Source of the DNA: DATFVA01 sp963771705
Lineage (GTDB): Bacteria > Bacteroidota > Ignavibacteria > Ignavibacteriales > Ignavibacteriaceae
DNA: 64,000 bases
Direction: 5' to 3'
NCBI GenBank assembly: GCA_963771705.1
Contig: CAVYUP010000005.1
Span: 1-64,000, forward strand
In this document: positions 14,725 to 24,089 of the stretch, piece after piece
Layout of the letters: each line of letters opens with the position of its first letter
Position numbering within the stretch: position 1 is the stretch's first letter
Position numbers and translations under genes: made by a program
The notes under the pieces: model-generated
What the model was told of the DNA's origin: nothing
Seen by the model: the letters and a program-made list of their open reading frames with translations, nothing else
The model's database searches: none

Positions 14725-17470
14725 TAAAATCAGAAAACAGATATCGCAGCTTAATCTTGCAACTGCAGCAACAAAAGCAGGCGACTTCAGTACAAGGATT
14801 GAAGTAAAAAGTAAAGATGAAATAGGCCAGCTTGCCGGCGCGTTCAACCTGATGATGGATGAGTTGAATAAAAATCAAAAGGCGATGAATGAATATTCTG
14901 AATTCATCACCCTGTTGAATCAGAATCCTTCTCTTTCAGAAATATCAGAAGCGGCCCTGAAGAAAATAATTAATACATGCGGTTATACTGTCGGTGCCTT
15001 ATATACGGTGAATGAAAACCAGATTCAAATGGTTAGTTCATACGGTATAAAGCGGAATTCATTGAATGAAACCCCGGAACTCTTTGCCCCCGTTCTAAAA
15101 GATCATTCTCCTGTTCAAATCGAAACGGAAGAAGGACTCCCGGTTGTGAATTCAGGGTTGATGAGTATAAGTCTGAAGTACCTTTTACTTCAGCCCATCA
15201 TATATAATAATAATGTTATTGCCATTCTTGAGCTTGGAGGAGTTCAAAAACCTTCAAAAGAAGCTGTGGAATATCTTCAGAACATACAGGAGCAGCTTGC
15301 GATAGGATTGACAAATTCTCTGGCGCTTGTCCGGATGGAAGAATTAATATCTGATCTGAAATCCCTTAATGACGATTACCAGGAACAGAACATTAAGGTT
15401 AAGAAACAGAATGATACACTAACTCAGCTGCACGATGAATTGAAGCAGAAAGCTGAGGAACTTGAGGCTGAAAAGCAAAAGGCTGAAGAGCTTACCAGAC
15501 TAAAATCCCAGTTCCTTGCCAGCATGTCGCATGAACTCAGAACTCCTATGAACGCTATTCTGGGATTAACAGAGCTTATGCTGGATGATGCGAATATTAA
15601 AGCCAAAGACAGGGAACGATTATATGTAGTGATGAATAGCGCCAAACGACTGATGGGCTTAATAAATGATATCCTTGATCTTTCCAAAATTGAAGCCGGC
15701 AGGATGGATATCGCTCTCGAGGACTTCTTCCTCGAGGATCTGTTAGCGGAAGTAAATGCTTCTGTAACTCCTTTGCTTGTAAATAAGAATATTGAATTCA
15801 AAGTCGTTAAAAAAACGGATACCCGGGTCATAATCAATACTGATAAAGGTAAGGTGATCCAGGTGTTGATTAACCTGCTTGGCAATGCCGTGAAGTTTAC
15901 TCACGAAGGATCTATTGAATTAAAGCTTTCCAGAGCGAATGAAAATGAGCTGCAATTTGATGTCACAGATTCTGGTATCGGTATCTCGCAAGAAGACCAG
16001 AAAATTGTCTTTGAAGAGTTCAGGCAGATTGATGGCACAACAACAAGAAAATATGGCGGCACAGGGTTGGGACTCGCGATATGTAAAAAGATTGCTGAAC
16101 TAATGAACGGTACAATATCGGTTAAAAGTGAAAAGGGTAAAGGGTCTACTTTTACGTTTACTATACCGCTGGTTTTGGTTGAGCAGAAGAAGAAGGAAGT
16201 TGTTCCGCATCTTAATATTGAAAAGCTTATTAAAAACCGTCAGCATCCCATTCTGGTTATTGACGATGACCCCGATGTAAGATATACAATCGGCCAATAT
16301 CTCATCTCAAAAGGGTATGAAGTTGAATACGCGGAAGATGGGGAAATAGGATTACAAAAAGCAATAACTTTGCAGCCCTTTGCGATTACTCTTGATATTA
16401 TGCTTCCCCGGAAAGATGGATGGAGTGTACTTAAAGAATTGAAGGAAAACCCCGAAACCGAGGATATCCCTGTAATCCTTGTTTCTATCATAAGCGACAA
16501 AAACCTGGGATATGGATTGGGCGCCTATGAATATATCGTCAAGCCTATCTCGTCAGATAAATTAACGCACGCTTTTAATGCACTCGAAGAGAAAGCCAAA
16601 AAACCGATAGAGAAAATTGTAATTGTGGACGATGATGAGAGTGTGTTTGAAAACTTCAAAGAAGCATTTGCCAATGAGAAAGTCCGGATAGATTATATAA
16701 AGGATAGTGAACTCGCGTTCAGCAAAATTAAAGAGGTACAGCCCGATCTTATTATCCTCGACCTCCTTATGCCGAATATGGATGGGATCACCCTGTCCCA
16801 CAAATTGAAAACTCACAGAGAAACCAGGGACATACCAATTATCATAAGCACAAACGATGAAATGAGTGACGAGGATAAGCAGTCCCTGAACCATATAGTT
16901 GAAAATATTACGGTTAAATCAAAAGGGCATCCTCTTGATGTGCTGAAAGTTGTGAGAGACAGGATCCGTCTTCAGGAAGAAAACGCGGAAGCACCTAATC
17001 CTATAGAGCTTCCGGAGAAGCCAAAGGTGGAAAAGATTGAAGATGTAATCTCCATAGAAATTCCACTTGAAAAACAAGTTGCTTTGAATGGCGATGTACT
17101 GATTGTTGACGATGATCCCGATACACTTTTTACCCTTAATGAAATTGTTACCTCCTGCAATTGTAATACTATAATGGTAAAAGGAGGCAAAGAATGTCTT
17201 GAGTCGCTGGAAATGAACATTCCAGATCTTATTCTGCTCGACATAATGATGCCCGGCATGGATGGATTCCAGACATTAAACAGAATTAAACAAAATAAAT
17301 TGTGGCAGAACATCCCTGTTTTTGCGGTAACTGCCAAAGCTATGGTAGAGGATAAAGAAATAATTCTTAAACATGGATTTGATGATTATATATCAAAACC
17401 GGTTAATTCCGCTTCTATGGCCTTTAAAATTGAACGACTATTCTCCAAATTAAATACAGTGGTCAAATGA
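14678..17470 (+). CDS. Hybrid sensor kinase, kinase part with three receivers
   Basis: Continuation of the split kinase. The first residues before ILTLVFTD are probably not native. Order: end of membrane helix, HAMP (about 20-70), GAF-like domain (about 80-215), coiled coil, HisKA with SMSHELRTPMNAILG (His285), HATPase (about 390-510: NLLGNAVKF, DSGIGI, GGTGLGLAI), then three receivers (about 525-645, 655-780, 805-925) with Asp in TLDIMLPRKDG, ILDLLMPNMDG and LLDIMMPGMDG. Three receivers imply a multistep phosphorelay or several inputs. The second receiver has a degenerate Lys region. The end overlaps the next gene by 4 bases (ATGA). Confidence 0.88.
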   Translation: MPDLSLPLILTLVFTDKIRKQISQLNLATAATKAGDFSTRIEVKSKDEIGQLAGAFNLMMDELNKNQKAMNEYSEFITLLNQNPSLSEISEAALKKIINTCGYTVGALYTVNENQIQMVSSYGIKRNSLNETPELFAPVLKDHSPVQIETEEGLPVVNSGLMSISLKYLLLQPIIYNNNVIAILELGGVQKPSKEAVEYLQNIQEQLAIGLTNSLALVRMEELISDLKSLNDDYQEQNIKVKKQNDTLTQLHDELKQKAEELEAEKQKAEELTRLKSQFLASMSHELRTPMNAILGLTELMLDDANIKAKDRERLYVVMNSAKRLMGLINDILDLSKIEAGRMDIALEDFFLEDLLAEVNASVTPLLVNKNIEFKVVKKTDTRVIINTDKGKVIQVLINLLGNAVKFTHEGSIELKLSRANENELQFDVTDSGIGISQEDQKIVFEEFRQIDGTTTRKYGGTGLGLAICKKIAELMNGTISVKSEKGKGSTFTFTIPLVLVEQKKKEVVPHLNIEKLIKNRQHPILVIDDDPDVRYTIGQYLISKGYEVEYAEDGEIGLQKAITLQPFAITLDIMLPRKDGWSVLKELKENPETEDIPVILVSIISDKNLGYGLGAYEYIVKPISSDKLTHAFNALEEKAKKPIEKIVIVDDDESVFENFKEAFANEKVRIDYIKDSELAFSKIKEVQPDLIILDLLMPNMDGITLSHKLKTHRETRDIPIIISTNDEMSDEDKQSLNHIVENITVKSKGHPLDVLKVVRDRIRLQEENAEAPNPIELPEKPKVEKIEDVISIEIPLEKQVALNGDVLIVDDDPDTLFTLNEIVTSCNCNTIMVKGGKECLESLEMNIPDLILLDIMMPGMDGFQTLNRIKQNKLWQNIPVFAVTAKAMVEDKEIILKHGFDDYISKPVNSASMAFKIERLFSKLNTVVK

Positions 17471-18144
17471 AAAAAATTCTTGTAATTGATGACCTTCCGG
17501 AAAATGTATTCCTCCTGCAGGACAGACTGGAGAGCGAGGGATATGAAGTAATTACTGCCTATGAAGGAAAATCAGGATTAAACAAAGCTATTTCTGAACA
17601 GCCCGACCTTATACTTCTTGATATAATGATGCCTGAGATAACCGGTCTCGATGTTTGTAAAAAATTGGTTGTTAATGAAGAAACTGCTCATATACCTATA
17701 ATTTTGGTTACCGCTAAAATAGAAGCGGAGGACACAAAAGAGGGACTTGAAGCAGGGGCTTTTGATTATATTAAGAAACCATTTAACAGAGTTGAACTGC
17801 TTGCCAGGGTAAAATCGGCACTTAAATTATCCGATGCCCGGAAACAGTTGATCGAAGCTGAGCGGAGTAAATTGTTTGCAGCGACTGTGGTTACGGCGAA
17901 TCATAAAATAAAGCAGCCACTCACCCTTATGAGTCTCTCAGCGGCCGCGATTAAAAGGGAAATAAGCAAAGAAATTATTTCAACAGAGGCTATAAATAAG
18001 AGGCTGGACTATATTACAACTGCCATTAAAGAGATTAACAATATTCTTAATCAGCTCCATACGATAAAAAAACCAGTCTTGTCAGATTACGTTAAGAATA
18101 TTAAAATGATAGACGTTGATCAAAAAGAAGAGCAGACACCCTGA
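17467..18144 (+). CDS. Receiver fused to a HisKA-like helix domain without ATPase
   Basis: Protein of 225 residues. An N-terminal receiver (Asp52 in LLDIMMPEITG, Lys104 in IKKPF) is joined to a helical domain with ANHKIKQPLTLM, which resembles the phospho-accepting H-box of HisKA (His146). No HATPase domain follows. Such a protein could act as a phosphotransfer module, take phosphate from another kinase or dimerise with one. It is translationally coupled to the three-receiver kinase by a 4-base overlap. Its stop abuts the stop of the convergent hybrid kinase gene with no gap. Confidence 0.75.
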   Translation: MKKILVIDDLPENVFLLQDRLESEGYEVITAYEGKSGLNKAISEQPDLILLDIMMPEITGLDVCKKLVVNEETAHIPIILVTAKIEAEDTKEGLEAGAFDYIKKPFNRVELLARVKSALKLSDARKQLIEAERSKLFAATVVTANHKIKQPLTLMSLSAAAIKREISKEIISTEAINKRLDYITTAIKEINNILNQLHTIKKPVLSDYVKNIKMIDVDQKEEQTP

Positions 18145-20121
18145 CTAAATTAGTTTTTGAATGGTTGAGAACATTGTATCGAATTCATAAGGCTTCGTAA
18201 GGGTAGCTGTAATTCCGGCTTCTTTCAGATTTAGATTTTCTTCCAGTCCCATACTGCCTGAGGATAAGATAATGGGCATTTTGAAATTAAGTTCCCTTAT
18301 TTTTTGAATGGTCTCAAGACCATTGATCTCAGGCATATTATAATCTACAATCACGAGATCAGCTTTGATCTCTTCGGTCAGGATCCTTAATCCTTCTAAA
18401 CCCGAGCCGACCTTAATTACGTTGTACCCATTCGATTCAAGCATTTCAGCAAGGAGATCCCTCAGCATAACTTCGTCATCAATAAGTAATATGATTTTAT
18501 CTGTGGGAGCGGCCCTTTCCGATACAGCGGGTTCGAAGGCCGGAAGATAAACGTCAAAGGTGGTTCCCTGCCCAATGGTGCTTGAGACCTCTATATGTCC
18601 GCTGTGTGCCTTGATAATTCCATAAGTCACATATAACCCTAGCCCGGAACCCGTTTCTTTTACTTTGGTAGAAAAATAAGGATCAAATATTTTCTGTACA
18701 TGCTGTTCCTCAATTCCGGATCCGTTATCGCCGACGGCGAAATGTACATATTTACCTTTATTAAGAAGAGGATACTTGAAAATGTTCTCCTCGTCTATGG
18801 TAATATTTGATGCTTCCAGCTTTATTTTACCGTTCCCTTCAATTGCCTCTTTAGCATTCACACAAAGATTTAACAGCACCTGGTAGATCTCTGTGCCGTT
18901 CCCCAGAACGTCGTGCAGGTTCTCATCTACATTACTCTCAAAATGAATCTTACGTGGAAACGTTTGGGAAATGACCTTTGAAATTTCAGTCATTAACAAA
19001 TTAGGCTTAATAATTTCTTTTCTTTTAGGCGTCGGTTTGCCGAACGAAAGAAGGCCTTTTGTAAGGTCGCGGGCCCTTACTGAACAGTTCTCAATATTAT
19101 CTATTAATCGATATATATTTTCATTATCAGGGACCCTCTTTTTCAGAAGATTTAAACTTCCGAATATGCTGGATAAAAGATTACTGAAATCATGCGCCAT
19201 ACCGCTCGACAGCTTGCCGATAGTCTCCAGCTTCTGAGCCTGCAGCAGCCTGTTTTCCAGTGTGGTATTTAATTCTCTCGTTCTTATGCTGCTGATTGAG
19301 AATGCGAGCAGTACTGCCAGCTGTTCACCATTGTTGATTTCAAGCGTAGTATAAACTTCCTTCTTCCGGCCCACGATAGTCACTGCTAAAAGCTTCTCAT
19401 CAAAGAAGGCGGGAGAAATAATCAATGCTTCGCACTGGAAGAACCTGGTAAGATTAAACCCGATATTATTAGGATAATTCAGAGCGAGAAGAGAATGCTT
19501 GTTGACATTAAGCCATTTGGTAATAAAAGAGAAATTAGCCGCAACTTCCCTTTCCGTTTCCTTCTGGTTTTTGATTATCTCTTTATCATCCTGAATCAGA
19601 AATTCATACTTATTTGCATCATTAAAAATAACAACAAGTCCAAAGTCGCTTTTTGAAAGTTCGATGCTTTTCTTTAATATTTCTCCCGCCAGTAGCTGAA
19701 GGGACTTTTCTTTTACCAGCAGGGTGAGAATATTCTGTTGTTCCTCCTGGAATTTCAGGTTTTTCTGTATTAGATCGGAATCGGTGAATTCTTGTCTTCT
19801 GTCCTGGTGAATACCATGAACTTTTACGAAATAGCCTTCCTGCTTTTTCCTTGTGTCAAGGGGTGAGATTAACATCAGATACTCATCATTTCGAACCTGG
19901 AAAGGTTTGGATTTGTTTTCAGATGCGTCATCTAGTTTCCCGTCCTCAAATTCCAGAAGAACATCTACCCTTTTTCCCTTAATGCGCCTGGAATCGATTA
20001 ATGATTTGAATTGCTGGTTATACCAGGTAACTCTGAAAGAAGCATCGGTAATAGCGTAAGCAGAATCATCTGTTTCTAAAATATCAATAAGTGGATATTT
20101 AGAAACGAGGGGTTTAGACAT
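18145..20121 (-). CDS. Soluble PAS-GAF hybrid histidine kinase with C-terminal receiver
   Basis: Cytoplasmic protein of 658 residues with no membrane helix: a PAS-like domain (about 10-120), a GAF-like domain (about 130-290), HisKA with SSGMAHDFSNLLSS (His near 310), HATPase (NLCVNAKEAIEG, DNGSGI, GSGLGLYVTYGI) and a C-terminal receiver (DLVIVDYNMPEING, TKPYEF). The GMAHDFSN H-box is the type found in NtrB/PAS kinases that serve sigma-54 activators. It lies 11 bases downstream of the NtrC-type gene, so the two form an operon and likely a cognate pair. Confidence 0.88.
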   Translation of the reverse strand: MSKPLVSKYPLIDILETDDSAYAITDASFRVTWYNQQFKSLIDSRRIKGKRVDVLLEFEDGKLDDASENKSKPFQVRNDEYLMLISPLDTRKKQEGYFVKVHGIHQDRRQEFTDSDLIQKNLKFQEEQQNILTLLVKEKSLQLLAGEILKKSIELSKSDFGLVVIFNDANKYEFLIQDDKEIIKNQKETEREVAANFSFITKWLNVNKHSLLALNYPNNIGFNLTRFFQCEALIISPAFFDEKLLAVTIVGRKKEVYTTLEINNGEQLAVLLAFSISSIRTRELNTTLENRLLQAQKLETIGKLSSGMAHDFSNLLSSIFGSLNLLKKRVPDNENIYRLIDNIENCSVRARDLTKGLLSFGKPTPKRKEIIKPNLLMTEISKVISQTFPRKIHFESNVDENLHDVLGNGTEIYQVLLNLCVNAKEAIEGNGKIKLEASNITIDEENIFKYPLLNKGKYVHFAVGDNGSGIEEQHVQKIFDPYFSTKVKETGSGLGLYVTYGIIKAHSGHIEVSSTIGQGTTFDVYLPAFEPAVSERAAPTDKIILLIDDEVMLRDLLAEMLESNGYNVIKVGSGLEGLRILTEEIKADLVIVDYNMPEINGLETIQKIRELNFKMPIILSSGSMGLEENLNLKEAGITATLTKPYEFDTMFSTIQKLI

Positions 20122-20132
20122 ATTTTAGCTTG

Positions 20133-21497
20133 TTAATCTTGTTTAATTTCGTATTTCTTAATCTTCGTATAAAGTGTTTTTGGACTTATCCCCAGCTGAT
20201 TTGCCGTCTGGGTTCTATCCCATCTGTTTCTCCTGAGCACCTTGGCTATATGACGCTTTTCGACCTCTTCCATGCTCAGAACCGATAGGTCTTCCTCGGA
20301 TTCTGTTATGGTCGAGCTTTCCTTAAAAGACGCAGAATGCGGCAGGTTTAAATCATCGGGTTTGATGGTATCTCCTTCGGCAAATATTATTGCTCTTTCT
20401 ATAATATGCTCAAGCTCTCTGATATTTCCCGGGAAATTATAACTCTGTAAAACCCTCTCTGCTTCGGAAGAGATTTTCTTAGGGGCTCTTACCGGAGATT
20501 TGGTAGTAAGGAAATGGCCGGCTAGTTGAGAAATATCTTCCTTTCTGTCCCGCAAAGGAGGAATTGTCAGCGTTATAACGTTCAGACGGAAAAGAAGATC
20601 ACGCCTGAAATTTTTATTGTCTGCTTCTTCCATAAGATTTCTGTTTGTTGCCCCGATTACGCGGACATTAGAAGTCAGGTTGGTTACACCGCCTATCCTC
20701 CGGTATTCACCATTCTCCAGAAATCTTAACAGCTTCGGCTGAAGTGTAAGGCTCAGCTCTCCGATTTCATCGAGGAAAAGAGTTCCTCCATGGGCTATTT
20801 CAACAAGTCCCTGCTTGGTATTCTTCGCGTCGGTGAAAGCACCTTTTTCGTGCCCGAATAGTTCGCTTTCTATTAGCTGATCAGGAAGCGAGGCACAGTT
20901 GATTATTACAAAGGGCTTATCATTCCTTGCGGAATGCTTATGGATATATTCTGCAAAAAGCTCCTTACCTGTACCGGTCTCTCCTTCAATTAGGATGTTA
21001 GAGTCGGACATAGCCGACTTATTCGCGAGATTTATAACCCGCTGAAGCTCAGGACTATCACCAATAATGGTGTTAGAAAGCTTTTTATTAACCTGGCTGG
21101 ACAGAATGGCATTCTTAACTATGAGTTCTTTATGCTCCACTGATCGGTTTATGGTAACAAGAAGTTCATCGAAGTTATAGGGTTTGGTAATAAAATCGTA
21201 TGCCCCCATTTTGATGCACTCGATTGCCTTCCTGATTTCCGATTGTGCTGATAGTATAATTACCTGAATTGAGGCATTATATTCAGAAACAAATTTAAGG
21301 ACCTCTTCGCCCGAAACTTCCTTCATATTCAGATCGAGCAGGAGGATATCGTAGTTTTTTCTTTTGATAGCCTCTATCGCGTATTGGCCATCATAGACCG
21401 TGTCAACAGAGAAGCCTTCTTCAAGAAGCTGTTCTTTTAATAAATAACAAAGAGTTTCATCATCATCACATACTAAAATCTTAGAGTTTTTTGTCAT
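20133..21497 (-). CDS. NtrC-family sigma-54 activator response regulator
   Basis: Protein of 454 residues: receiver (Asp55 in LLLDLNMKEVSG, Lys105 in TKPYNF), AAA+ domain (Walker A GETGTGKE 172-179, Walker B TLFLDEIGE near 239-247, sigma-54 contact loop GAFTDA 219-224 in place of GAFTGA) and a Fis-type helix-turn-helix (NRWDRTQTANQLGISPKTLY). It activates sigma-54 promoters from upstream enhancer sites by ATP-driven remodelling. First gene of a two-gene operon with the kinase gene. The three -24/-12 promoters at 0.2-5.3 kb are natural targets, PilR-like, although direct control is inferred. Confidence 0.92.
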   Translation of the reverse strand: MTKNSKILVCDDDETLCYLLKEQLLEEGFSVDTVYDGQYAIEAIKRKNYDILLLDLNMKEVSGEEVLKFVSEYNASIQVIILSAQSEIRKAIECIKMGAYDFITKPYNFDELLVTINRSVEHKELIVKNAILSSQVNKKLSNTIIGDSPELQRVINLANKSAMSDSNILIEGETGTGKELFAEYIHKHSARNDKPFVIINCASLPDQLIESELFGHEKGAFTDAKNTKQGLVEIAHGGTLFLDEIGELSLTLQPKLLRFLENGEYRRIGGVTNLTSNVRVIGATNRNLMEEADNKNFRRDLLFRLNVITLTIPPLRDRKEDISQLAGHFLTTKSPVRAPKKISSEAERVLQSYNFPGNIRELEHIIERAIIFAEGDTIKPDDLNLPHSASFKESSTITESEEDLSVLSMEEVEKRHIAKVLRRNRWDRTQTANQLGISPKTLYTKIKKYEIKQD

Positions 21498-21532
21498 TAG
21501 TACCCTGTTTTATTTTGAAGAGAAATAGCCAA

Positions 21533-21564
21533 TTTGGAATAAAATTCTCAATTTTTTATATTTG
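21533..21564 (+). promoter_or_regulatory. FCB-type sigma-A promoter of tRNA-Lys
   Basis: TTTG (21533-21536), 20 bases, TATATTTG (21557-21564) matches the Bacteroidota -33/-7 consensus TTTG-N17-23-TAnnTTTG. The start is expected near 21571, about 12 bases before the mature tRNA. Confidence 0.65.
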
Positions 21565-21582
21565 TAGCTCTCAATTTTTGAT

Positions 21583-21654
21583 GGGCGCGTAGCTCAGGGG
21601 TAGAGCATCTGCCTTTTAAGCAGAGGGTCGGTGGTTCGAGCCCACCCGCGCTCA
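21583..21654 (+). tRNA. tRNA-Lys (anticodon TTT)
   Basis: Full cloverleaf of 72 nt: 7-bp acceptor GGGCGCG/CGCGCTC with one G-T pair, D arm GCTC...GAGC, anticodon stem TCTGC/GCAGA with loop CTTTTAA (anticodon TTT at 21615-21617), T arm GGTGG/CCACC with loop TTCGAGC, and discriminator A. The CCA end is not encoded. Confidence 0.97.
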
Positions 21655-21677
21655 CTAAATAATTCAAAATCATGTTT

Positions 21678-21702
21678 GCCCTGCATTTTGCAGGGCATTT
21701 TT
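21678..21702 (+). terminator. Terminator after tRNA-Lys
   Basis: Perfect 8-bp stem GCCCTGCA/TGCAGGGC (21678-21685 and 21689-21696) with a TTT loop, followed by ATTTTTATT. Confidence 0.88.
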
Positions 21703-21878
21703 ATTACAAAAATAAACAAAAACTACAATATTTAATATTAATACGTTAATTAAATAACAGCAAGTTGCCCGGGCTGTCTTCATATATTGTAATCTTACCT
21801 TAATTCTTTTATTATTATGTAAATTAAAAATAATATTTCTGCGAATTACATCATTTATTATACTATTAAGGATTTTTC

Positions 21879-22223
21879 GTGGGTGAAATAGTTTTCTGGA
21901 CCATTTTGAGGATTTCGGTATTACTCCCTGTTTTGTGGATCGCCCGGGGATATATCGAATTTCAGTTTTGGTGGACAATCGTACTTATGGCTATTTACGG
22001 AGTTGTTATTCATCCCGCTATTATTCATTACCGGCTTTTTGAGGAAAAGAATAAAGAAATTATTAACTCTACACTATGTTCTTCCTGTAAACATTTCGAC
22101 CGTTCTGCTGTGTTATGTATGAAATATGATAAACACCCTACAAAATCATTTCTTCCTTGTAACGGAGATGACTGGACTCCCAAAATTCCAAACATCGGAA
22201 AAGAAGATATCTTCAACCAGTAA
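21879..22223 (+). CDS. Small two-helix membrane protein with four-Cys domain
   Basis: Protein of 114 residues starting at GTG (AAGGA about 8 bases upstream). It has two hydrophobic helices (about 6-22 and 29-50), then a cytoplasmic-type segment with Cys67, Cys70, Cys80 and Cys94 (CSSCKHF...LCMKYDK...PCNGDDW). The CxxC-x9-C-x13-C pattern suggests a small metal or iron-sulfur site. I do not recognise the family. It stands alone after tRNA-Lys. Confidence 0.65.
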   Translation: MGEIVFWTILRISVLLPVLWIARGYIEFQFWWTIVLMAIYGVVIHPAIIHYRLFEEKNKEIINSTLCSSCKHFDRSAVLCMKYDKHPTKSFLPCNGDDWTPKIPNIGKEDIFNQ

Positions 22224-22299
22224 CCCTTCTTCACTTATTTTCATCTCTATCTGTTAATCGATAATTTATTAACTGTTTGATTATTTATTTTTGCCGGAA

Positions 22300-23433
22300 A
22301 TGAATAAAAAACATACACGCTATATCTATATTGATCTGTTAAGAGGCTGGGCCTTAATCATTATGATTGAAGTTCATATTTTTAATGCATTCCTTCTCCC
22401 TTCCTTAAAAGAAACCGGCTGGTTTTATTTATTAAATTTTATCAATGGACTGGTTGCGCCTGCATTTTTATTTGTAAGCGGATTTGCTTTTATAATTTCG
22501 ACTGAGAGAAAAATTGATGAATTAAAAAAATTCGGGGGATATTTCTGGAATAAATTAAGTAGAATAGGCTTAATCTATCTGGCAGGGTATTCACTTCATC
22601 TTCCTTTTTATTCCTTCGGCAGAATTATTAATAGTTCTTCTCCAGATCCTTTTATTGTATGGTTCAATGTCGATATCCTCCAATGCATTGCTTCAGGCTT
22701 ACTTCTCTTACTCTTTTTAAGGATTATAATAAAACATGATAAATTGTTTTACGCTCTTTTAATTTTTCTGTTGATCCTGATAAGCTTTGTCTCTCCATTA
22801 ATCTGGCAGATTGATTTCAGCAGGTATATTCCTTTATTCTTTGCTGATTATCTGAATTCTCTGCATGGTTCGAACTTCCCGGTATTCCCATGGATGTTTT
22901 TTCTTCTTGCGGGGGCGGTTTATTCGAGGTTCTATATTAACTCGCGTGTTGAAAACCGGGAAAGTAAATTTATTATAAAAATACTTCTGTATAGTCTGAT
23001 ACCCATTTTTCTAGGGCATCTTTTCTTTTCTGATTTGTTTGATTCACCAATATTTAGCATCAGGCCTAACCCCTTGTTTTTATATCAACGATTAGGCTAC
23101 GTTCTGCTGCTGTCATCTTTTTTCTGGTATTATGCCTTAAAAAGGCAAACGCAGAAATCATTTGTTCTTAACGTAAGCAGAGAATCACTTTTGATTTACT
23201 GGCTTCACCTTGAAGTTATATATTCAAAAATATGGAATGGAAGAAGTCTGGTTGATATCTTAGGCAGCAGTCTTTCGGTTATAGAATGCCTTGGGGCAGC
23301 ATTAGCTCTCCTTATTATTATGTTAATAGCCGGAAATCTTTGGGGAGCATTCAAAAAGAAAAATCCCGATTATACGAGACCCGTTGTGTCCGTACTCATA
23401 CTCACTGTTATCATTGTATTTTTATTAAGGTAA
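22300..23433 (+). CDS. DUF1624/acyltransferase-3-like integral membrane protein
   Basis: About 377 residues, some ten membrane helices. It begins with the family signature YIDLLRGWALIIMIEVHIF, in which the R and the H correspond to the conserved residues of membrane-bound acyltransferases (DUF1624/heparan-alpha-glucosaminide acetyltransferase-like). Such proteins transfer acyl groups to sugars at the membrane; the substrate cannot be told. An upstream TTG at 22291 would add three residues; the ATG at 22300 is preferred, although neither has a clear ribosome-binding site. Confidence 0.7.
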   Translation: MNKKHTRYIYIDLLRGWALIIMIEVHIFNAFLLPSLKETGWFYLLNFINGLVAPAFLFVSGFAFIISTERKIDELKKFGGYFWNKLSRIGLIYLAGYSLHLPFYSFGRIINSSSPDPFIVWFNVDILQCIASGLLLLLFLRIIIKHDKLFYALLIFLLILISFVSPLIWQIDFSRYIPLFFADYLNSLHGSNFPVFPWMFFLLAGAVYSRFYINSRVENRESKFIIKILLYSLIPIFLGHLFFSDLFDSPIFSIRPNPLFLYQRLGYVLLLSSFFWYYALKRQTQKSFVLNVSRESLLIYWLHLEVIYSKIWNGRSLVDILGSSLSVIECLGAALALLIIMLIAGNLWGAFKKKNPDYTRPVVSVLILTVIIVFLLR

Positions 23434-23451
23434 AGATATCTGATGATCTGA

Positions 23452-23907
23452 TCATGAAAATATCTTCTGCAGCTTTGTTTTCCGATAACTAAATATGTTA
23501 TGAACTCTTTTTTTCACAAGTAATGAGTGTATAGCACTTCCAATAATTCCGAAAGGAAGTGAATAGTAAACTTCATCTGTCATTATGACGCCTCCTGCTG
23601 CCATCTTAAAGGAATGTCTGTGATGCCAGAACTTATACGGTCCGAACCTTTGAACGTCTATAAAGGAATTCGGCTTATCGACAAATACTATTTCAGTAAC
23701 CCAGTTAACAGAAATATTAAATAGCGGCTTTACCTTATAGGTGATAATCATTCCTGAATAAACATCCTCTGCAGGATTATTCGTTATTGAAAATCCCATA
23801 TCCGGAGGCGTGATTTTAACAAGGTTTTTGGGATCGGAAAAAAACTCCCAGGCTTCACTAATATCAATCGGGAGTTTCAGTTCCTCATAATATCTGTAAA
23901 TTTTCAT
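23452..23907 (-). CDS. SRPBCC (START/Bet v1-like) ligand-binding protein
   Basis: Soluble protein of 151 residues. It shows the pattern of the polyketide-cyclase/SRPBCC fold: an N-terminal strand, PIDISEAWEFFSDPKNLVKITPPDMGF, a central INPVNWVTEIV-type strand region, FGPYKFWHHRHSF, and a long C-terminal helix. The PxDxxWxFFSDPxNLxxITP beginning is common in a group often annotated as cell-division-inhibitor or YfcH-associated proteins. The ligand is unknown. It is convergent with the acyltransferase-like gene. Confidence 0.7.
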   Translation of the reverse strand: MKIYRYYEELKLPIDISEAWEFFSDPKNLVKITPPDMGFSITNNPAEDVYSGMIITYKVKPLFNISVNWVTEIVFVDKPNSFIDVQRFGPYKFWHHRHSFKMAAGGVIMTDEVYYSLPFGIIGSAIHSLLVKKRVHNIFSYRKTKLQKIFS

Positions 23908-24089
23908 AAAATACTCGGCTTTTTATCTACCCAACAAGCTTATATGTAATATAATTCCATTCCATAGCCGGGAAATTATTAACTCGTTGAATTAGAATGG
24001 CTTATAGGTGTTTTTAAGTGCCCCCTCTAACTTGATATTAGAAAAAATTATTGTAATATAATATGTGTTTCAATATCCCAGAAGATTTT

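Noticed and set aside
15424..15885. 153-codon frame antisense to the hybrid kinase
   Set aside because: Lies wholly inside the HisKA/HATPase coding region and has no motif of its own.
21541..21580. Direct repeat of CTCAATTTTT before tRNA-Lys
   Set aside because: Short, T-rich and overlapping the promoter; likely chance in AT-rich DNA.
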